Virus record (IMG/VR): IMGVR_UViG_3300049046_000072
Coordinates: 1 to 39,611 of that record
DNA: 39,611 bases
Source: a virus
Direction: 5' to 3' (one strand)
Both the position numbers and the translations under genes were made by a program. Positions 6,385 through 14,125 of this stretch are shown here, piece after piece (the first letter of the stretch is position 1; each line of letters begins with the position of its first letter). Under the pieces are notes generated by a model. It had not been told where the DNA came from. It did no database searches and worked only from the letters and a program-made list of their open reading frames with translations.

Positions 6385-7810
6385 AATACCGAAACAACTA
6401 GAAGCGGCCGCCTACTGGATAGACGACACGACAGAAGAAATCCTATACGGCGGGGCTAAGGGTGGCGGCAAGTCATTTCTAGGCGCGTCTTTGATATTCG
6501 GCGATGCCCTTATTTACCCTGAAACGCAATACTTTATAGCCCGTAAGGAACTTAACGACTTGCGTAAGTTTACGGTTTCAACGGTGCATGAGGTGTTTAA
6601 GAACTTCGGATTAAGCTTTGATACCTATGCTTCGTTTAACGGGCAAGACAACTGCTTCAATCTCTATAACGGCTCAAAGGTGTTTTTAATAGCCTGTAAA
6701 GACGAGCCGAGCGATCCTCTCTTTGAGCGTTTCGGTTCTATGCAAATGACTAGGGGGTGGCTTGAGGAAGCGGGCGAAATACCCGAATCGGCCAAGGCTA
6801 ACTTGTGGCTTTCAATTGGCAGGTGGAAAAATACCGAGTACAACCTTAAAAAGAAAATGCTTATCACCGCCAATCCTAAAAAGGGATGGATGAAGCGCGA
6901 CTTTGTGGATATGTATAAGCAAGGTCTGTTACCGCCGTCACGCAAGTACATTCAGGCGTTTGCTACAGATAACCTCTACTTGCCGCCTGATTACGTAAAC
7001 TCGCTTAGAAATGAAAAGGATGCTGTTAGAAGGCAGCGACTCTTTGAAGGTAACTGGGACTATAACGAAGACGCTGATTCGCTTATCACATTCGATGCCC
7101 TTGTTGATACGTTTTCCAATACTATAACCAAGGACAATCAAAAGTATTTGACCGTAGACGTGGCACGGCAAGGCGAGGACTCGACGGTGTTTTCATTTTG
7201 GAACGGGCTAGAACTCTATAAAATAGAAAAGTTTGCAAAGCAATCAACGGCTGAAACCGAACAAAAGATAAAGGATATGTGTGCTTTAGAGCGTGTGCCG
7301 TATTCTAACGTAATGATAGACGAAGACGGGATCGGGGGCGGGGTAGTTGACCACCTATTCGGCGTAAGGGGATTTGTGGCTAACTCTAGCCCTATTCCCA
7401 CGGCAACAGAGGTAAGGGAAAGGTTTTCCAAGGCTTCCCACTCGCTTGTGCCTAAGGTAAATTTTAGAAACCTAAAGTCTCAATGCGCGTGGAAACTAGC
7501 CGAGCTTATTAACGAGCATAGAATAGCGTTTAAGACTCCCGAATACAGAGACACTATCATCGAGGAACTTACCGCCCTGCTTAGAAACAAAGCACCGGAT
7601 AGCGACGGCAAGCTCATGCTTAAAGCTAAAGAGGACGTGAAGGCTGAGTTGGGTAAGTCTCCCGACGTAGGCGATACTTTGATATTCCGAACGTGGTTTG
7701 AACTAAAAAAGGAAGCAATGCCGGATTCCATAGACCAAGGCGTTGCTAGACGACAGCAAATGCATATGGACAACAACAGGCAACGTGTTCAAATGAATTC
7801 TACTAAGTAA
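6362..7810 (+). CDS. terL: Terminase large subunit
   Basis: 482 residues, GTG start overlapping the preceding gene. ATPase: Walker A GGAKGGGKS at 30-38, acidic pair at 135-136 (GWLEEAGE) as Walker B/catalytic Glu, and a coupling-type motif LITANP. Nuclease (RNase H fold): acidic clusters TVDVARQGED near 263-272, MIDEDGIGGG near 317-326 and SPDVGD near 433-438. The length is typical. Pumps phage DNA into proheads through the portal and cuts it. Followed by a promoter/terminator unit. Confidence 0.95.
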   Translation: MQIQFKTKIPKQLEAAAYWIDDTTEEILYGGAKGGGKSFLGASLIFGDALIYPETQYFIARKELNDLRKFTVSTVHEVFKNFGLSFDTYASFNGQDNCFNLYNGSKVFLIACKDEPSDPLFERFGSMQMTRGWLEEAGEIPESAKANLWLSIGRWKNTEYNLKKKMLITANPKKGWMKRDFVDMYKQGLLPPSRKYIQAFATDNLYLPPDYVNSLRNEKDAVRRQRLFEGNWDYNEDADSLITFDALVDTFSNTITKDNQKYLTVDVARQGEDSTVFSFWNGLELYKIEKFAKQSTAETEQKIKDMCALERVPYSNVMIDEDGIGGGVVDHLFGVRGFVANSSPIPTATEVRERFSKASHSLVPKVNFRNLKSQCAWKLAELINEHRIAFKTPEYRDTIIEELTALLRNKAPDSDGKLMLKAKEDVKAELGKSPDVGDTLIFRTWFELKKEAMPDSIDQGVARRQQMHMDNNRQRVQMNSTK

Positions 7811-7836
7811 AATCGCTAGCTTTTTGTAATTGAATA

Positions 7837-7845
7837 TGCTACACT
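7837..7845 (+). promoter_or_regulatory. Extended -10 promoter (unit 2 of 3)
   Basis: TGC-TACACT (TG at 7837-7838, -10 at 7840-7845) with no good -35, so an extended -10 type. It sits in the 57-base gap after terL and about 25 bases before terminator unit 2. Flanking GCTAG/CTAGC repeats surround it. It would transcribe the head genes. Confidence 0.5.
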
Positions 7846-7869
7846 AGCTCAAATAATAAATAACCCAAT

Positions 7870-7894
7870 GGACGCAACTTTTTGCGTCCTTTTT
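7870..7894 (+). terminator. Terminator hairpin, unit 2 of 3
   Basis: Stem GGACGCA/TGCGTCC, hexaloop ACTTTT and five T. The change of the third stem pair relative to units 1 and 3 is compensated on both strands (C:G to A:T), which supports selection on the hairpin rather than on the primary sequence. The ATG at 7868 opens a frame (MDATFCVLF...) that runs directly into the next gene, an unusual terminator-in-frame arrangement. Confidence 0.85.
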
Positions 7895-7909
7895 ATTTTA
7901 TCTATCTTA

Positions 7910-8329
7910 ATGAAAATATCAGAAACAATTGTATCAGCACTTATTATCATTTTAATCGCAGTCACAGGTTATTCGGTAGTTGCAAATAAGCCAGTCACGT
8001 TCGGTAGCGTAGGACAGTCAGGTGAATACACTTCGACAACCACTGGATCGCTTTCGCGGGCATCGCTTGCGGCTAAGAGCATGTCGGTTCTTGTTTCAGA
8101 CCAAGCGGCAACCCTCGGTTCAATCGTCATTGCATCTACCACCAACGCATACTTTACTATCTGGAACGCAACGTCTACGACCGACGTTTCCTCTACCACC
8201 CTTGTTACCATAGGAACTTCCACGGCAGCGGGCACATATACTTTTGACGCAGTTGCACAGCGAGGACTCATCATGGAAAGACCGGTCAACTTCGCAGGTG
8301 AATACGTTGTTACGTTTAGACAGAGATAA
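7910..8329 (+). CDS. Secreted/membrane-anchored beta-rich protein, structural region
   Basis: I take the ATG at 7910 (MKISETIVSALIIILIAVTGYSVV), giving a membrane or signal-anchor helix at residues 5-24. The in-frame ATG at 7868 would place the terminator hairpin inside the coding region. After the anchor comes about 110 residues of Ser/Thr/Val-rich beta sequence ending in EYVVTFRQR. The overall plan resembles the protein at 12577-13119. It lies between terL and portal, where a decoration or virion-associated protein might be expected, but the hydrophobic N-terminus is odd for that. Confidence 0.75.
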   Translation: MKISETIVSALIIILIAVTGYSVVANKPVTFGSVGQSGEYTSTTTGSLSRASLAAKSMSVLVSDQAATLGSIVIASTTNAYFTIWNATSTTDVSSTTLVTIGTSTAAGTYTFDAVAQRGLIMERPVNFAGEYVVTFRQR

Positions 8330-8364
8330 TTACCAGCTATAAACAGAATCGGTGAATTTAATGA

Positions 8365-10224
8365 ATGGAAGATAAAAGCGTTTGCGAAATCGTTCGGGAA
8401 GCGGAATCAAACTACACGACAGGAACTACAAAAACGGGTAAATACGTTGAACTTAGCGTCTATGAAAACAACGAAAAGATTGACGCTTACATAAACAGCC
8501 AGTTTACAGGCGGCAAATTCGACTCACTAGGAAGGGAGAAGCCCTTCTTTAACATTGTCATTGCCGCAAGGAATATTTGGTATAGGGCAACGGATATCGA
8601 CCGAAAGCAGATAAAGCTCAAGGCGACAAAGATGAAGAAGTATATCGAGACGCTTCTTGCCAATGTCGTCTTACAGGACTGGATGCGAAGGATTAACTTC
8701 GGCTCGTTTCTAAACGAATGGGGTAGGGTGCTTGCAACGTACGGATCGGCCATGACTAAGTTCGTGGAGAAAGACGGCATGCTTTATGCTTCCGTCATTC
8801 CTTGGAATCGCTTAATCGTTGATTCGGTTGACGTGGACAACGACGTAAAGATTGAGGTGCTTGAGCTTACCCCGGCCCAGCTTAGGAAGAATAAGTCATA
8901 CAACCAGGAGATAGTTAAAAATCTCATAGAATCGGTCAGCTCACGGGAAAACCTCGACGGCACAAAAAAGGACACTAAAAACCATTTCATAAAAGTATAC
9001 GAAGTACACGGCGAACTTTCCTTGTCGGTACTTAAAAGGTCACAGGGCATTGAGCCGCAGGAAGGTGACGAAGAAAAGTTTACCCAGCAAATGCATGCGG
9101 TATCTTTCGTCGCTAAAAAGGGCGAAGCGGGCAAGTTTGAGGACTTTACCCTTTACTCAGGCAAAGAGGAAAAAGACCCGTACATGATTACCCACCTTAT
9201 CAAGGAGGACGGGCGGGCTACGGGTATCGGTGCGGTAGAGCATCTTTTTGAAGCACAGTGGATGGTTAACCATACGGCAAAGCAAATCAAAGACCAGCTC
9301 GATCTCGCTTCCAAGCTTATATTCCAGACGGCAGACACTTCATTCCAAGGCAGAAATGTTCTAACTGATATTGAGACGGGTGACATCTTCATTCACACGG
9401 TAGGCAATCCGCTTACGGCTATAAACAACAAGGCCGACATTACCGCACTTCAGGGCTATCAAAGCCAGTGGCAAGCGTTAAGCAACGAGATTACGGGAAT
9501 CTCTGAAGCTATGCGTGGCGAAGTTAAATCAGGCACGGCATGGAGACAGACCGAGGCATTGCTACAAGAATCCCACTCGCTCTTTGAGCTTATGACTCAA
9601 AACAAAGGGCTTCACATAGAAGACATGATGCGCGAATACGTATTGCCTTTCGTTAAGAAGAAGCTCGACACGTCAGAGGAAGTCTCGGCGATTCTAGATG
9701 AAATCGGCGTGACTCAAATTGACTCAATCTATATCCCTAACAAGGCCACGAAGATAGTAAACAAGAAAATCATTGACTCGGTTTTAAACGACAAAGAGCC
9801 TATCTCTCCTATGGAACAGATGGCCATGACGCAAGAGGAGATCGGGGGCATCAAGGAAAACCTTTCCAAGTTCGGCAACCAGCGATTCTTCAAGCCTTCC
9901 GAGATATCGGACAAGACATGGAAGGAAGTGTTTAAGGAGTTGGAGTGGGATGTTGAAGTTGACGTGGTAAACGAATCAATGGACACCAACACCATAGTCA
10001 CTACGCTTACGACCGTGCTTCAGACGCTTGCGAATCCGGCAACACAGGCGGTGCTTCAGACACCAGAGGGCAAGCTCACGTTCAACAAAATCATGGAAAC
10101 GGTGGGAGTGATCTCTCCGATACAAATGAGCCAGTTGTCGGCGGGCAAGGCTTTGACGCCCCAGCCGGTAGCGCAGCCAGCAGGTCAGTCAGCAGTTAAC
10201 AGTAACTTAAATACGAATGAATAA
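8365..10224 (+). CDS. Portal protein
   Basis: 619 residues, size and position (after terL, before scaffold and capsid) of a podovirus portal. It has the RNIWYRATDIDRKQ entry region, a mixed alpha/beta wing, a central EAMRGEVKSGTAWRQTEAL helix region resembling portal crown/stem transitions, a charged C-terminal helical part and a Gln/Pro/Ala-rich tail. Forms the dodecameric DNA channel and terminase docking site. The start overlaps another ATG at 8361 in a different frame. An AATCGGTG motif lies 10 bases upstream of the start. Confidence 0.85.
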   Translation: MEDKSVCEIVREAESNYTTGTTKTGKYVELSVYENNEKIDAYINSQFTGGKFDSLGREKPFFNIVIAARNIWYRATDIDRKQIKLKATKMKKYIETLLANVVLQDWMRRINFGSFLNEWGRVLATYGSAMTKFVEKDGMLYASVIPWNRLIVDSVDVDNDVKIEVLELTPAQLRKNKSYNQEIVKNLIESVSSRENLDGTKKDTKNHFIKVYEVHGELSLSVLKRSQGIEPQEGDEEKFTQQMHAVSFVAKKGEAGKFEDFTLYSGKEEKDPYMITHLIKEDGRATGIGAVEHLFEAQWMVNHTAKQIKDQLDLASKLIFQTADTSFQGRNVLTDIETGDIFIHTVGNPLTAINNKADITALQGYQSQWQALSNEITGISEAMRGEVKSGTAWRQTEALLQESHSLFELMTQNKGLHIEDMMREYVLPFVKKKLDTSEEVSAILDEIGVTQIDSIYIPNKATKIVNKKIIDSVLNDKEPISPMEQMAMTQEEIGGIKENLSKFGNQRFFKPSEISDKTWKEVFKELEWDVEVDVVNESMDTNTIVTTLTTVLQTLANPATQAVLQTPEGKLTFNKIMETVGVISPIQMSQLSAGKALTPQPVAQPAGQSAVNSNLNTNE

Positions 10225-10780
10225 GAACGGTGGACAAATGAGGTTTAGCGAGGGTGAATTGGCTTTAATCAAAGCTACGTTTGCGGACAACGATACGCTT
10301 TTAAAAAAGATACGAAAGGCTTTCTTTCAGTTTCACCTTACGGACGAAGATGCAAAGATTTTGGGCGTTCTAAACTCTGCGGAACTTCACGCGATACTGC
10401 GAAAGGTATTCTTGCCCGAAATAGACGCCGACGCGCCTTTGGGCCAAAACATTGATTTGTTTATGACTATCAACGTTCAGGGAAAAGACCCTATAGACGT
10501 TTCATACGAGCTAGAGGGCAGGACAAAGGTAATCAAAATGATCGAAGAAGGGCTTACAAGGCTTCAAACATTGCACAAAGTAGGCACGGGAGTTATCGCA
10601 ACGCATACTCCTATGCTTATCAGGGCATGCGCCGATCAGGACATGGTGAACGTGACGGCAAGAAACACGCTTATTATGCACATTGAGCAGCAATTAATTC
10701 AGTTGAAAGTGTTGGCGGGGCAGAAAGAAGAGACTGTCGAAGAGACTAAGACACGTCTTATGAAAGACAGTACAAGATAG
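10217..10780 (+). CDS. Hypothetical head-assembly protein
   Basis: 187 residues overlapping the portal gene by 8 bases. Helical N-terminus (ELALIKATFADNDTLLKKIRKAFFQF), a middle predicted beta part and a long C-terminal amphipathic helix (HIEQQLIQLKVLAGQ). No recognised domain. Its position between portal and scaffold suggests an assembly partner, such as a head-completion protein. Confidence 0.72.
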   Translation: MNKNGGQMRFSEGELALIKATFADNDTLLKKIRKAFFQFHLTDEDAKILGVLNSAELHAILRKVFLPEIDADAPLGQNIDLFMTINVQGKDPIDVSYELEGRTKVIKMIEEGLTRLQTLHKVGTGVIATHTPMLIRACADQDMVNVTARNTLIMHIEQQLIQLKVLAGQKEETVEETKTRLMKDSTR

Positions 10781-10793
10781 TGATGGTTTTTGG

Positions 10794-10822
10794 TGGACTT
10801 TGGTTCACCAATATGCTAGATT
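10794..10822 (+). promoter_or_regulatory. Promoter for scaffold/capsid genes
   Basis: -35-like TGGACT (10794-10799), 17-bp spacer, extended -10 TGC-TAGATT (10814-10822). The -35 is embedded in an inverted repeat TTGGTG/CACCAA (10790-10795 and 10806-10811) that could be an operator. The gap 10781-10871 holds this and the pseudoknot below. Confidence 0.5.
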
Positions 10823-10834
10823 AAAAATAACTTT

Positions 10835-10865
10835 GGAGCAGAATCATCTCCTAAAAATTGATTCT
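10835..10865 (+). promoter_or_regulatory. Putative H-type pseudoknot in scaffold-gene leader
   Basis: GGAG (10835-10838) can pair with CTCC (10848-10851), and AGAATC (10840-10845) inside that loop pairs with GATTCT (10860-10865). Together they form an H-type pseudoknot with an A/T-rich third loop, ending 6 bases before the scaffold ATG. No Shine-Dalgarno is otherwise visible, so folding could set scaffold translation. Folded by eye. Confidence 0.45.
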
Positions 10866-10871
10866 AACTAG

Positions 10872-11411
10872 ATGGATGAAAACACGGTAGCTTCACCTAA
10901 CGAAGCAGAGGTCACTGTACCTGAAACAGTTGAGGTAAACGCAGAGAATGAGGTTGATTGGAAGTCTAAAGCTGAAAAAGCGGCAGAACTTGCAAACAAC
11001 TACAAAATCCGAGCGGAAAAGGCTGAAAAAGCGGCTAGAGGAACGCCAAAAAACGAAGGTTCCGAGGCAAAAGAGTCACGAAATCCTGACTTGTCATACA
11101 AAGATATCCTCGCGCTTACAAACGCAAAGGTAGCCGAAGATGACTTCGAGGAAGTAATGGACTACGCGAAGTTTAAGGGCATTAGCATCGCTGACGCTCT
11201 CAAAACTGACACGATCAAGGCCACGCTTACCACGAAATCCGAAATGCGAAAGACGGCCAATGCTACGGCAACCGGAAGCGCACGAAGAAGCTCAGGCAAA
11301 GTATCTGACGAATCTCTTATCGAAAGCGCGGAAAAGGGAAATCTCCCTACAAGCGATGAAGGTATTGAGGCTCTTGTTAACGCAAGACACAATCTAAAGA
11401 AAAAGGCATAG
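10872..11411 (+). CDS. Scaffolding protein
   Basis: 179 residues: an acidic, Val/Glu-rich N-terminus, a Lys/Ala/Glu coiled coil (KAEKAAELANNYKIRAEKAEKAA), a compact helical middle and a basic C-terminus (ARHNLKKKA) expected to touch the capsid inner face. Size, composition and position just before the capsid gene are typical of prohead scaffolds. Scaffold is removed or expelled on maturation; no protease domain is fused. Confidence 0.82.
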   Translation: MDENTVASPNEAEVTVPETVEVNAENEVDWKSKAEKAAELANNYKIRAEKAEKAARGTPKNEGSEAKESRNPDLSYKDILALTNAKVAEDDFEEVMDYAKFKGISIADALKTDTIKATLTTKSEMRKTANATATGSARRSSGKVSDESLIESAEKGNLPTSDEGIEALVNARHNLKKKA

Positions 11412-11419
11412 GTGGATGC

Positions 11420-11445
11420 AATCGGTGGGATTATAACTTAATCCC
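11420..11445 (+). promoter_or_regulatory. Capsid-gene leader hairpin with AATCGGTGGG motif
   Basis: Motif AATCGGTGGG (11420-11429) overlaps a perfect 6-bp hairpin GGGATT/AATCCC (11427-11432 and 11440-11445) 9 bases before the capsid ATG. The motif is the exact reverse complement of CCCACCGATT at 12357-12366 in the spacer after the capsid gene, and recurs at 8347 and 13151. Confidence 0.5.
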
Positions 11446-11454
11446 TTATTAGTA

Positions 11455-12318
11455 ATGAACACAGTCAATACAAGCACGACAGGCACAAGCTGGCGCGCAA
11501 AGTATTTCTCAAAGAATCTTCAGAAGGTTCTCCGAAACGCTCTCGTAGCAGAAAAAATCTGCTCAGTAGACCGATCGGACTCGAAGTACATTCACAACCC
11601 TTACTCAAACCAGCCAACGGCAACCGTACAGGCAACCGCAGGTACATACGCAGTTTCAGCTTGGACAATCAGCGAGGATTCTCTCACCGTAACGGATGAG
11701 GTAATCTACGGCGAACACATCTTCGATTTCGAAGGCGTAATGAACAACTACAATCTCATGCCAGCTCGAATGGATGAAATTGGCTATGCAGTCGCAAACC
11801 GAATCGACCGATTCGTTCTCAACAATCTCACTGAAGATGCAACTGGTACGTATACAACCCCAGCAGGAGGTTTCACCACGTCATCAAACATCAACGTAAT
11901 CATGTCTAACCTTATTTCTAAGGTTGCAGGATTCTCAGAAATGTATCAGGGCCTCTTCCTTGTTATCGAAAACACGGACGTTCCAGGATTCATTCAGGCA
12001 CAGGCTACTAACGGTTTCTCATTCGCAGACGCAGCTCTCCGAAACGGCTTCATGGATTCATACATGGGTGTTGACATCTACGTCGTCCGATCAGGCACGT
12101 TCGCATCGGAGACTCTTGGTACTACTACCTACACAAACTCTGGTCACCGAGTATTCGGCGTAAAGGGTGTCTCAACATACGCATCTCCACGAGGAATCCA
12201 GTATGACGAAAAGTCAGTATCAGGTAAGACAGGTAAGGAAATCGTAGCTTACGGACTTGTCGGATTTAAGCTCTGGGCACAGAAAACTGATCTCATTGTC
12301 GACATTACGCTTGCCTAG
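11455..12318 (+). CDS. Major capsid protein (HK97-like fold expected)
   Basis: 287 residues, right after the scaffold gene, with an N-arm (SWRAKYFSKNLQKVLRNALVAEKIC), an E-loop-like Thr/Ala-rich strand region, a spine-helix region (DEIGYAVANRIDRFVLNNL), and a P-domain/A-domain pattern ending in a beta strand (LWAQKTDLIVDITLA). Codon use is biased (GCA, CGA and TCA common), which fits high expression. No decoration domain is visible. Likely the most abundant virion protein. Confidence 0.88.
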   Translation: MNTVNTSTTGTSWRAKYFSKNLQKVLRNALVAEKICSVDRSDSKYIHNPYSNQPTATVQATAGTYAVSAWTISEDSLTVTDEVIYGEHIFDFEGVMNNYNLMPARMDEIGYAVANRIDRFVLNNLTEDATGTYTTPAGGFTTSSNINVIMSNLISKVAGFSEMYQGLFLVIENTDVPGFIQAQATNGFSFADAALRNGFMDSYMGVDIYVVRSGTFASETLGTTTYTNSGHRVFGVKGVSTYASPRGIQYDEKSVSGKTGKEIVAYGLVGFKLWAQKTDLIVDITLA

Positions 12319-12323
12319 TTATT

Positions 12324-12384
12324 AGCCCTTTCTTGGGGGCGTAGGGCTGAGTGCTTCCCACCGATTCACTCATCCCCATGCCCC
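12324..12384 (+). ncRNA. Structured spacer after the capsid gene
   Basis: Hairpin A AGCCCT/AGGGCT (12324-12329, 12343-12348) has GGGGGC in its loop (12335-12340), which can pair with GCCCC (12380-12384), a pseudoknot-like closure. Hairpin B TGAGTG/CACTCA (12348-12353, 12367-12372) carries CCCACCGATT in its loop. There is no T-run, so it is not a simple terminator. It may protect capsid mRNA or exchange pairing with the AATCGGTGG sites. Confidence 0.5.
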
Positions 12385-12407
12385 TCGGAAAGTAACTAAA
12401 CATAAAT

Positions 12408-12551
12408 ATGGCAAAAGAAGTAAAAAAGACAGAGGAAGTATCAGAAGCAAAGCAGAAGTTTGCAGCTCTTATCGAAGCATACAAGAAGCAGAATCCTAAG
12501 AAGTACGAAGCTAAGAAAGCGGTGCTGGAAAAGCATCTTGCAAGCCTCTAA
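12408..12551 (+). CDS. Small Lys/Ala/Glu-rich helical protein (47 aa)
   Basis: Starts 89 bases after the capsid stop, with GGAAAG about 20 bases upstream. The product is one or two charged amphipathic helices (KKTEEVSEAKQKFAALIEAYKKQ and a second). No family recognised. Located between capsid and a membrane-anchored protein; a small virion or cementing factor is possible but unsupported. Confidence 0.6.
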   Translation: MAKEVKKTEEVSEAKQKFAALIEAYKKQNPKKYEAKKAVLEKHLASL

Positions 12552-12576
12552 TTATTAACTAATCAGTTACATACAA

Positions 12577-13119
12577 ATGAATCTAATCAAGACTTTCGTA
12601 ACTGTTGCAGTTGTTGCGGGGCTTACCATAGGCGGATATATTGCCGGATCGTCAAAGGACGTAATTGTCCCTGAAGTGAAGGTCAATGTTCCATCTACGC
12701 TCGGTGCGCTTACATCAAATGTTATTCCCGCTTTCGATCTCACGGTCGGCGACCTTAGAACATGGTCATACAACCGAGATTTCACGGCGGCTACGACAAC
12801 CGTTTGCGCTATCCAAGCACCGGCAGCTACTTCAACCCTTGTATACGGCGCAGTTAAGCTCGACGTCTCATCGACTACGGCTTCAACGGTAACCGTTGCT
12901 AAGGCTACAACAGCTTACGCTACGACAACCCTCATTCGAGAGGCATCAGTTTCGGCTAACGCAAAGGCAACCGTTCTCATGGCATCAACCACCGAGAGCG
13001 CGCTTGCACAGACGAACCGAATCTTTGGTCCTAACGAATACGTTGTTATCGGCATGGCTGGCGGCATCGGAACTTTCTCCCCAGAAGGTTCATGCGTCGC
13101 TAAGTTTGCAGAGTTCTAA
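12577..13119 (+). CDS. Membrane-anchored beta-rich protein, structural region
   Basis: 180 residues. A signal-anchor segment at 3-25 (LIKTFVTVAVVAGLTIGGYIAG) is followed by about 150 residues of Thr/Val/Ala-rich beta sequence with two Cys (one near residue 69, one near the end). Same plan as the protein at 7910-8329. The gene sits between capsid and connector and is strongly biased in codon use like the capsid gene, suggesting high expression. Virion-associated secreted proteins are unusual; alternatives are a host-surface protein or membrane-inserted head protein. Confidence 0.72.
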   Translation: MNLIKTFVTVAVVAGLTIGGYIAGSSKDVIVPEVKVNVPSTLGALTSNVIPAFDLTVGDLRTWSYNRDFTAATTTVCAIQAPAATSTLVYGAVKLDVSSTTASTVTVAKATTAYATTTLIREASVSANAKATVLMASTTESALAQTNRIFGPNEYVVIGMAGGIGTFSPEGSCVAKFAEF

Positions 13120-13126
13120 CTCGACC

Positions 13127-13165
13127 GCCCCTTGTGGGCTGGTCTAGGCAAATCGGTGGCCTAGA
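13127..13165 (+). promoter_or_regulatory. Double hairpin with AATCGGTGG in the loop, before connector gene
   Basis: First hairpin GCCC/GGGC (13127-13130, 13136-13139). Second hairpin TCTAGG/CCTAGA (13143-13148, 13160-13165), 6 bp perfect, with loop CAAATCGGTGG. The loop is complementary over 9 bases to CCCACCGATT at 12357-12366. No T-run, so not an obvious terminator. It ends 13 bases before the next start. Confidence 0.5.
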
Positions 13166-13178
13166 TTAGCTCACAAAA

Positions 13179-13901
13179 ATGCAATTCAAAGACACATCTA
13201 CAAAACTAGGACTTATAGAAGACTGCGAGGTTAAGGTGTTCGGCGACAATTCTTATGGCCGAATATCAGGCGATACAGACCTTTTGTATCAATTCACGGC
13301 ACGAATAAACAGGGCACAGGATAGCTTCGTGTATCTTGCCATGACTTCAGACGGCAGGTGGCAGTATGACGACACGAATTATACGGATTATGGCATTGCT
13401 ACTACCAACCTCGTCTCAGGACAGAGGGATTATACGTTTGCCGTTGAACATTTAGAGATTGAAAAGGTGTTGATACAGGATTCGTCGGGCAACTGGATTC
13501 AGCTTGATACATATGATGAAAATGACAGAGACTATAAGGTGTACTTTGAGCAATCACAAAGCGGAACGCCTACCAAATACAACAAGCGATCCAACTCGAT
13601 ATTCTTTAATTACACGCCAAACTACAGCGCTACGGGCGGATTGAAAATCTACTTTAAGCGAGGCCCTTCATATTTCGTCTACAGCGATACCACGAAAGTG
13701 CCTGGCATCCCTTCGATATTCCACGGCTATCTGTCACTTCACGCCTCGGCTTACTACGCAATAGACAGAACACTTACTAACGCTAAAAGCCTTTACGGTT
13801 TGCTTGAAAAGGAAGAAGCCCGAATCAAGGATTTTTATTCAGGTCGAAACAAAGACGAACGCCCACGCTTTAAGGTAAATCAATCTAACTCAACACGATA
13901 A
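13179..13901 (+). CDS. Head-to-tail connector/adaptor protein
   Basis: 240 residues with an N-terminal helix, a beta-rich centre (SGNWIQLDTYDENDRDYKVYF, FFNYTPNY) and C-terminal helices (LHASAYYAIDRTLTNAKSLYGLLEKEEARIKDFY), the layout of podovirus head-completion/neck proteins that bind the portal ring. Position after the capsid and before fibre/nozzle genes agrees. Stop overlaps the next start. Confidence 0.72.
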   Translation: MQFKDTSTKLGLIEDCEVKVFGDNSYGRISGDTDLLYQFTARINRAQDSFVYLAMTSDGRWQYDDTNYTDYGIATTNLVSGQRDYTFAVEHLEIEKVLIQDSSGNWIQLDTYDENDRDYKVYFEQSQSGTPTKYNKRSNSIFFNYTPNYSATGGLKIYFKRGPSYFVYSDTTKVPGIPSIFHGYLSLHASAYYAIDRTLTNAKSLYGLLEKEEARIKDFYSGRNKDERPRFKVNQSNSTR

Positions 13902-14125
13902 TGGCTTGGACTACAGAAAATAAAAGCTCGGCGTCAACATGTACAAATGAAAATAAATCCTCAACTTCGTGGGGAACGCTTAACCAAGTTAAGGCTGGCT
14001 TAGGCTGGCTATATAACCATCTAAACCTTACCTACAACGAGGAAAACGATCCGGTTTCAGGTGATGCGGTGCTTTATAACGGGATAGGTTACGCAGTGGT
14101 ATGGACTAATCAAAACAAAAGCTAA
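13901..14125 (+). CDS. Small repeat protein with NKS/W motifs (74 aa)
   Basis: Three short repeats of the form N-(E/Q)-NKSS occur at residues 5-10, 17-22 and 70-74, each near Trp or Thr. The middle is a separate helix-like segment with Trp/Leu (KAGLGWLYNHLN). Similar short W-T-N-Q-N-K-S repeats occur in other phage tail regions by my recollection, but I cannot name the family. Overlaps both neighbours by one base, so it is firmly in the tail operon. Confidence 0.65.
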   Translation: MAWTTENKSSASTCTNENKSSTSWGTLNQVKAGLGWLYNHLNLTYNEENDPVSGDAVLYNGIGYAVVWTNQNKS

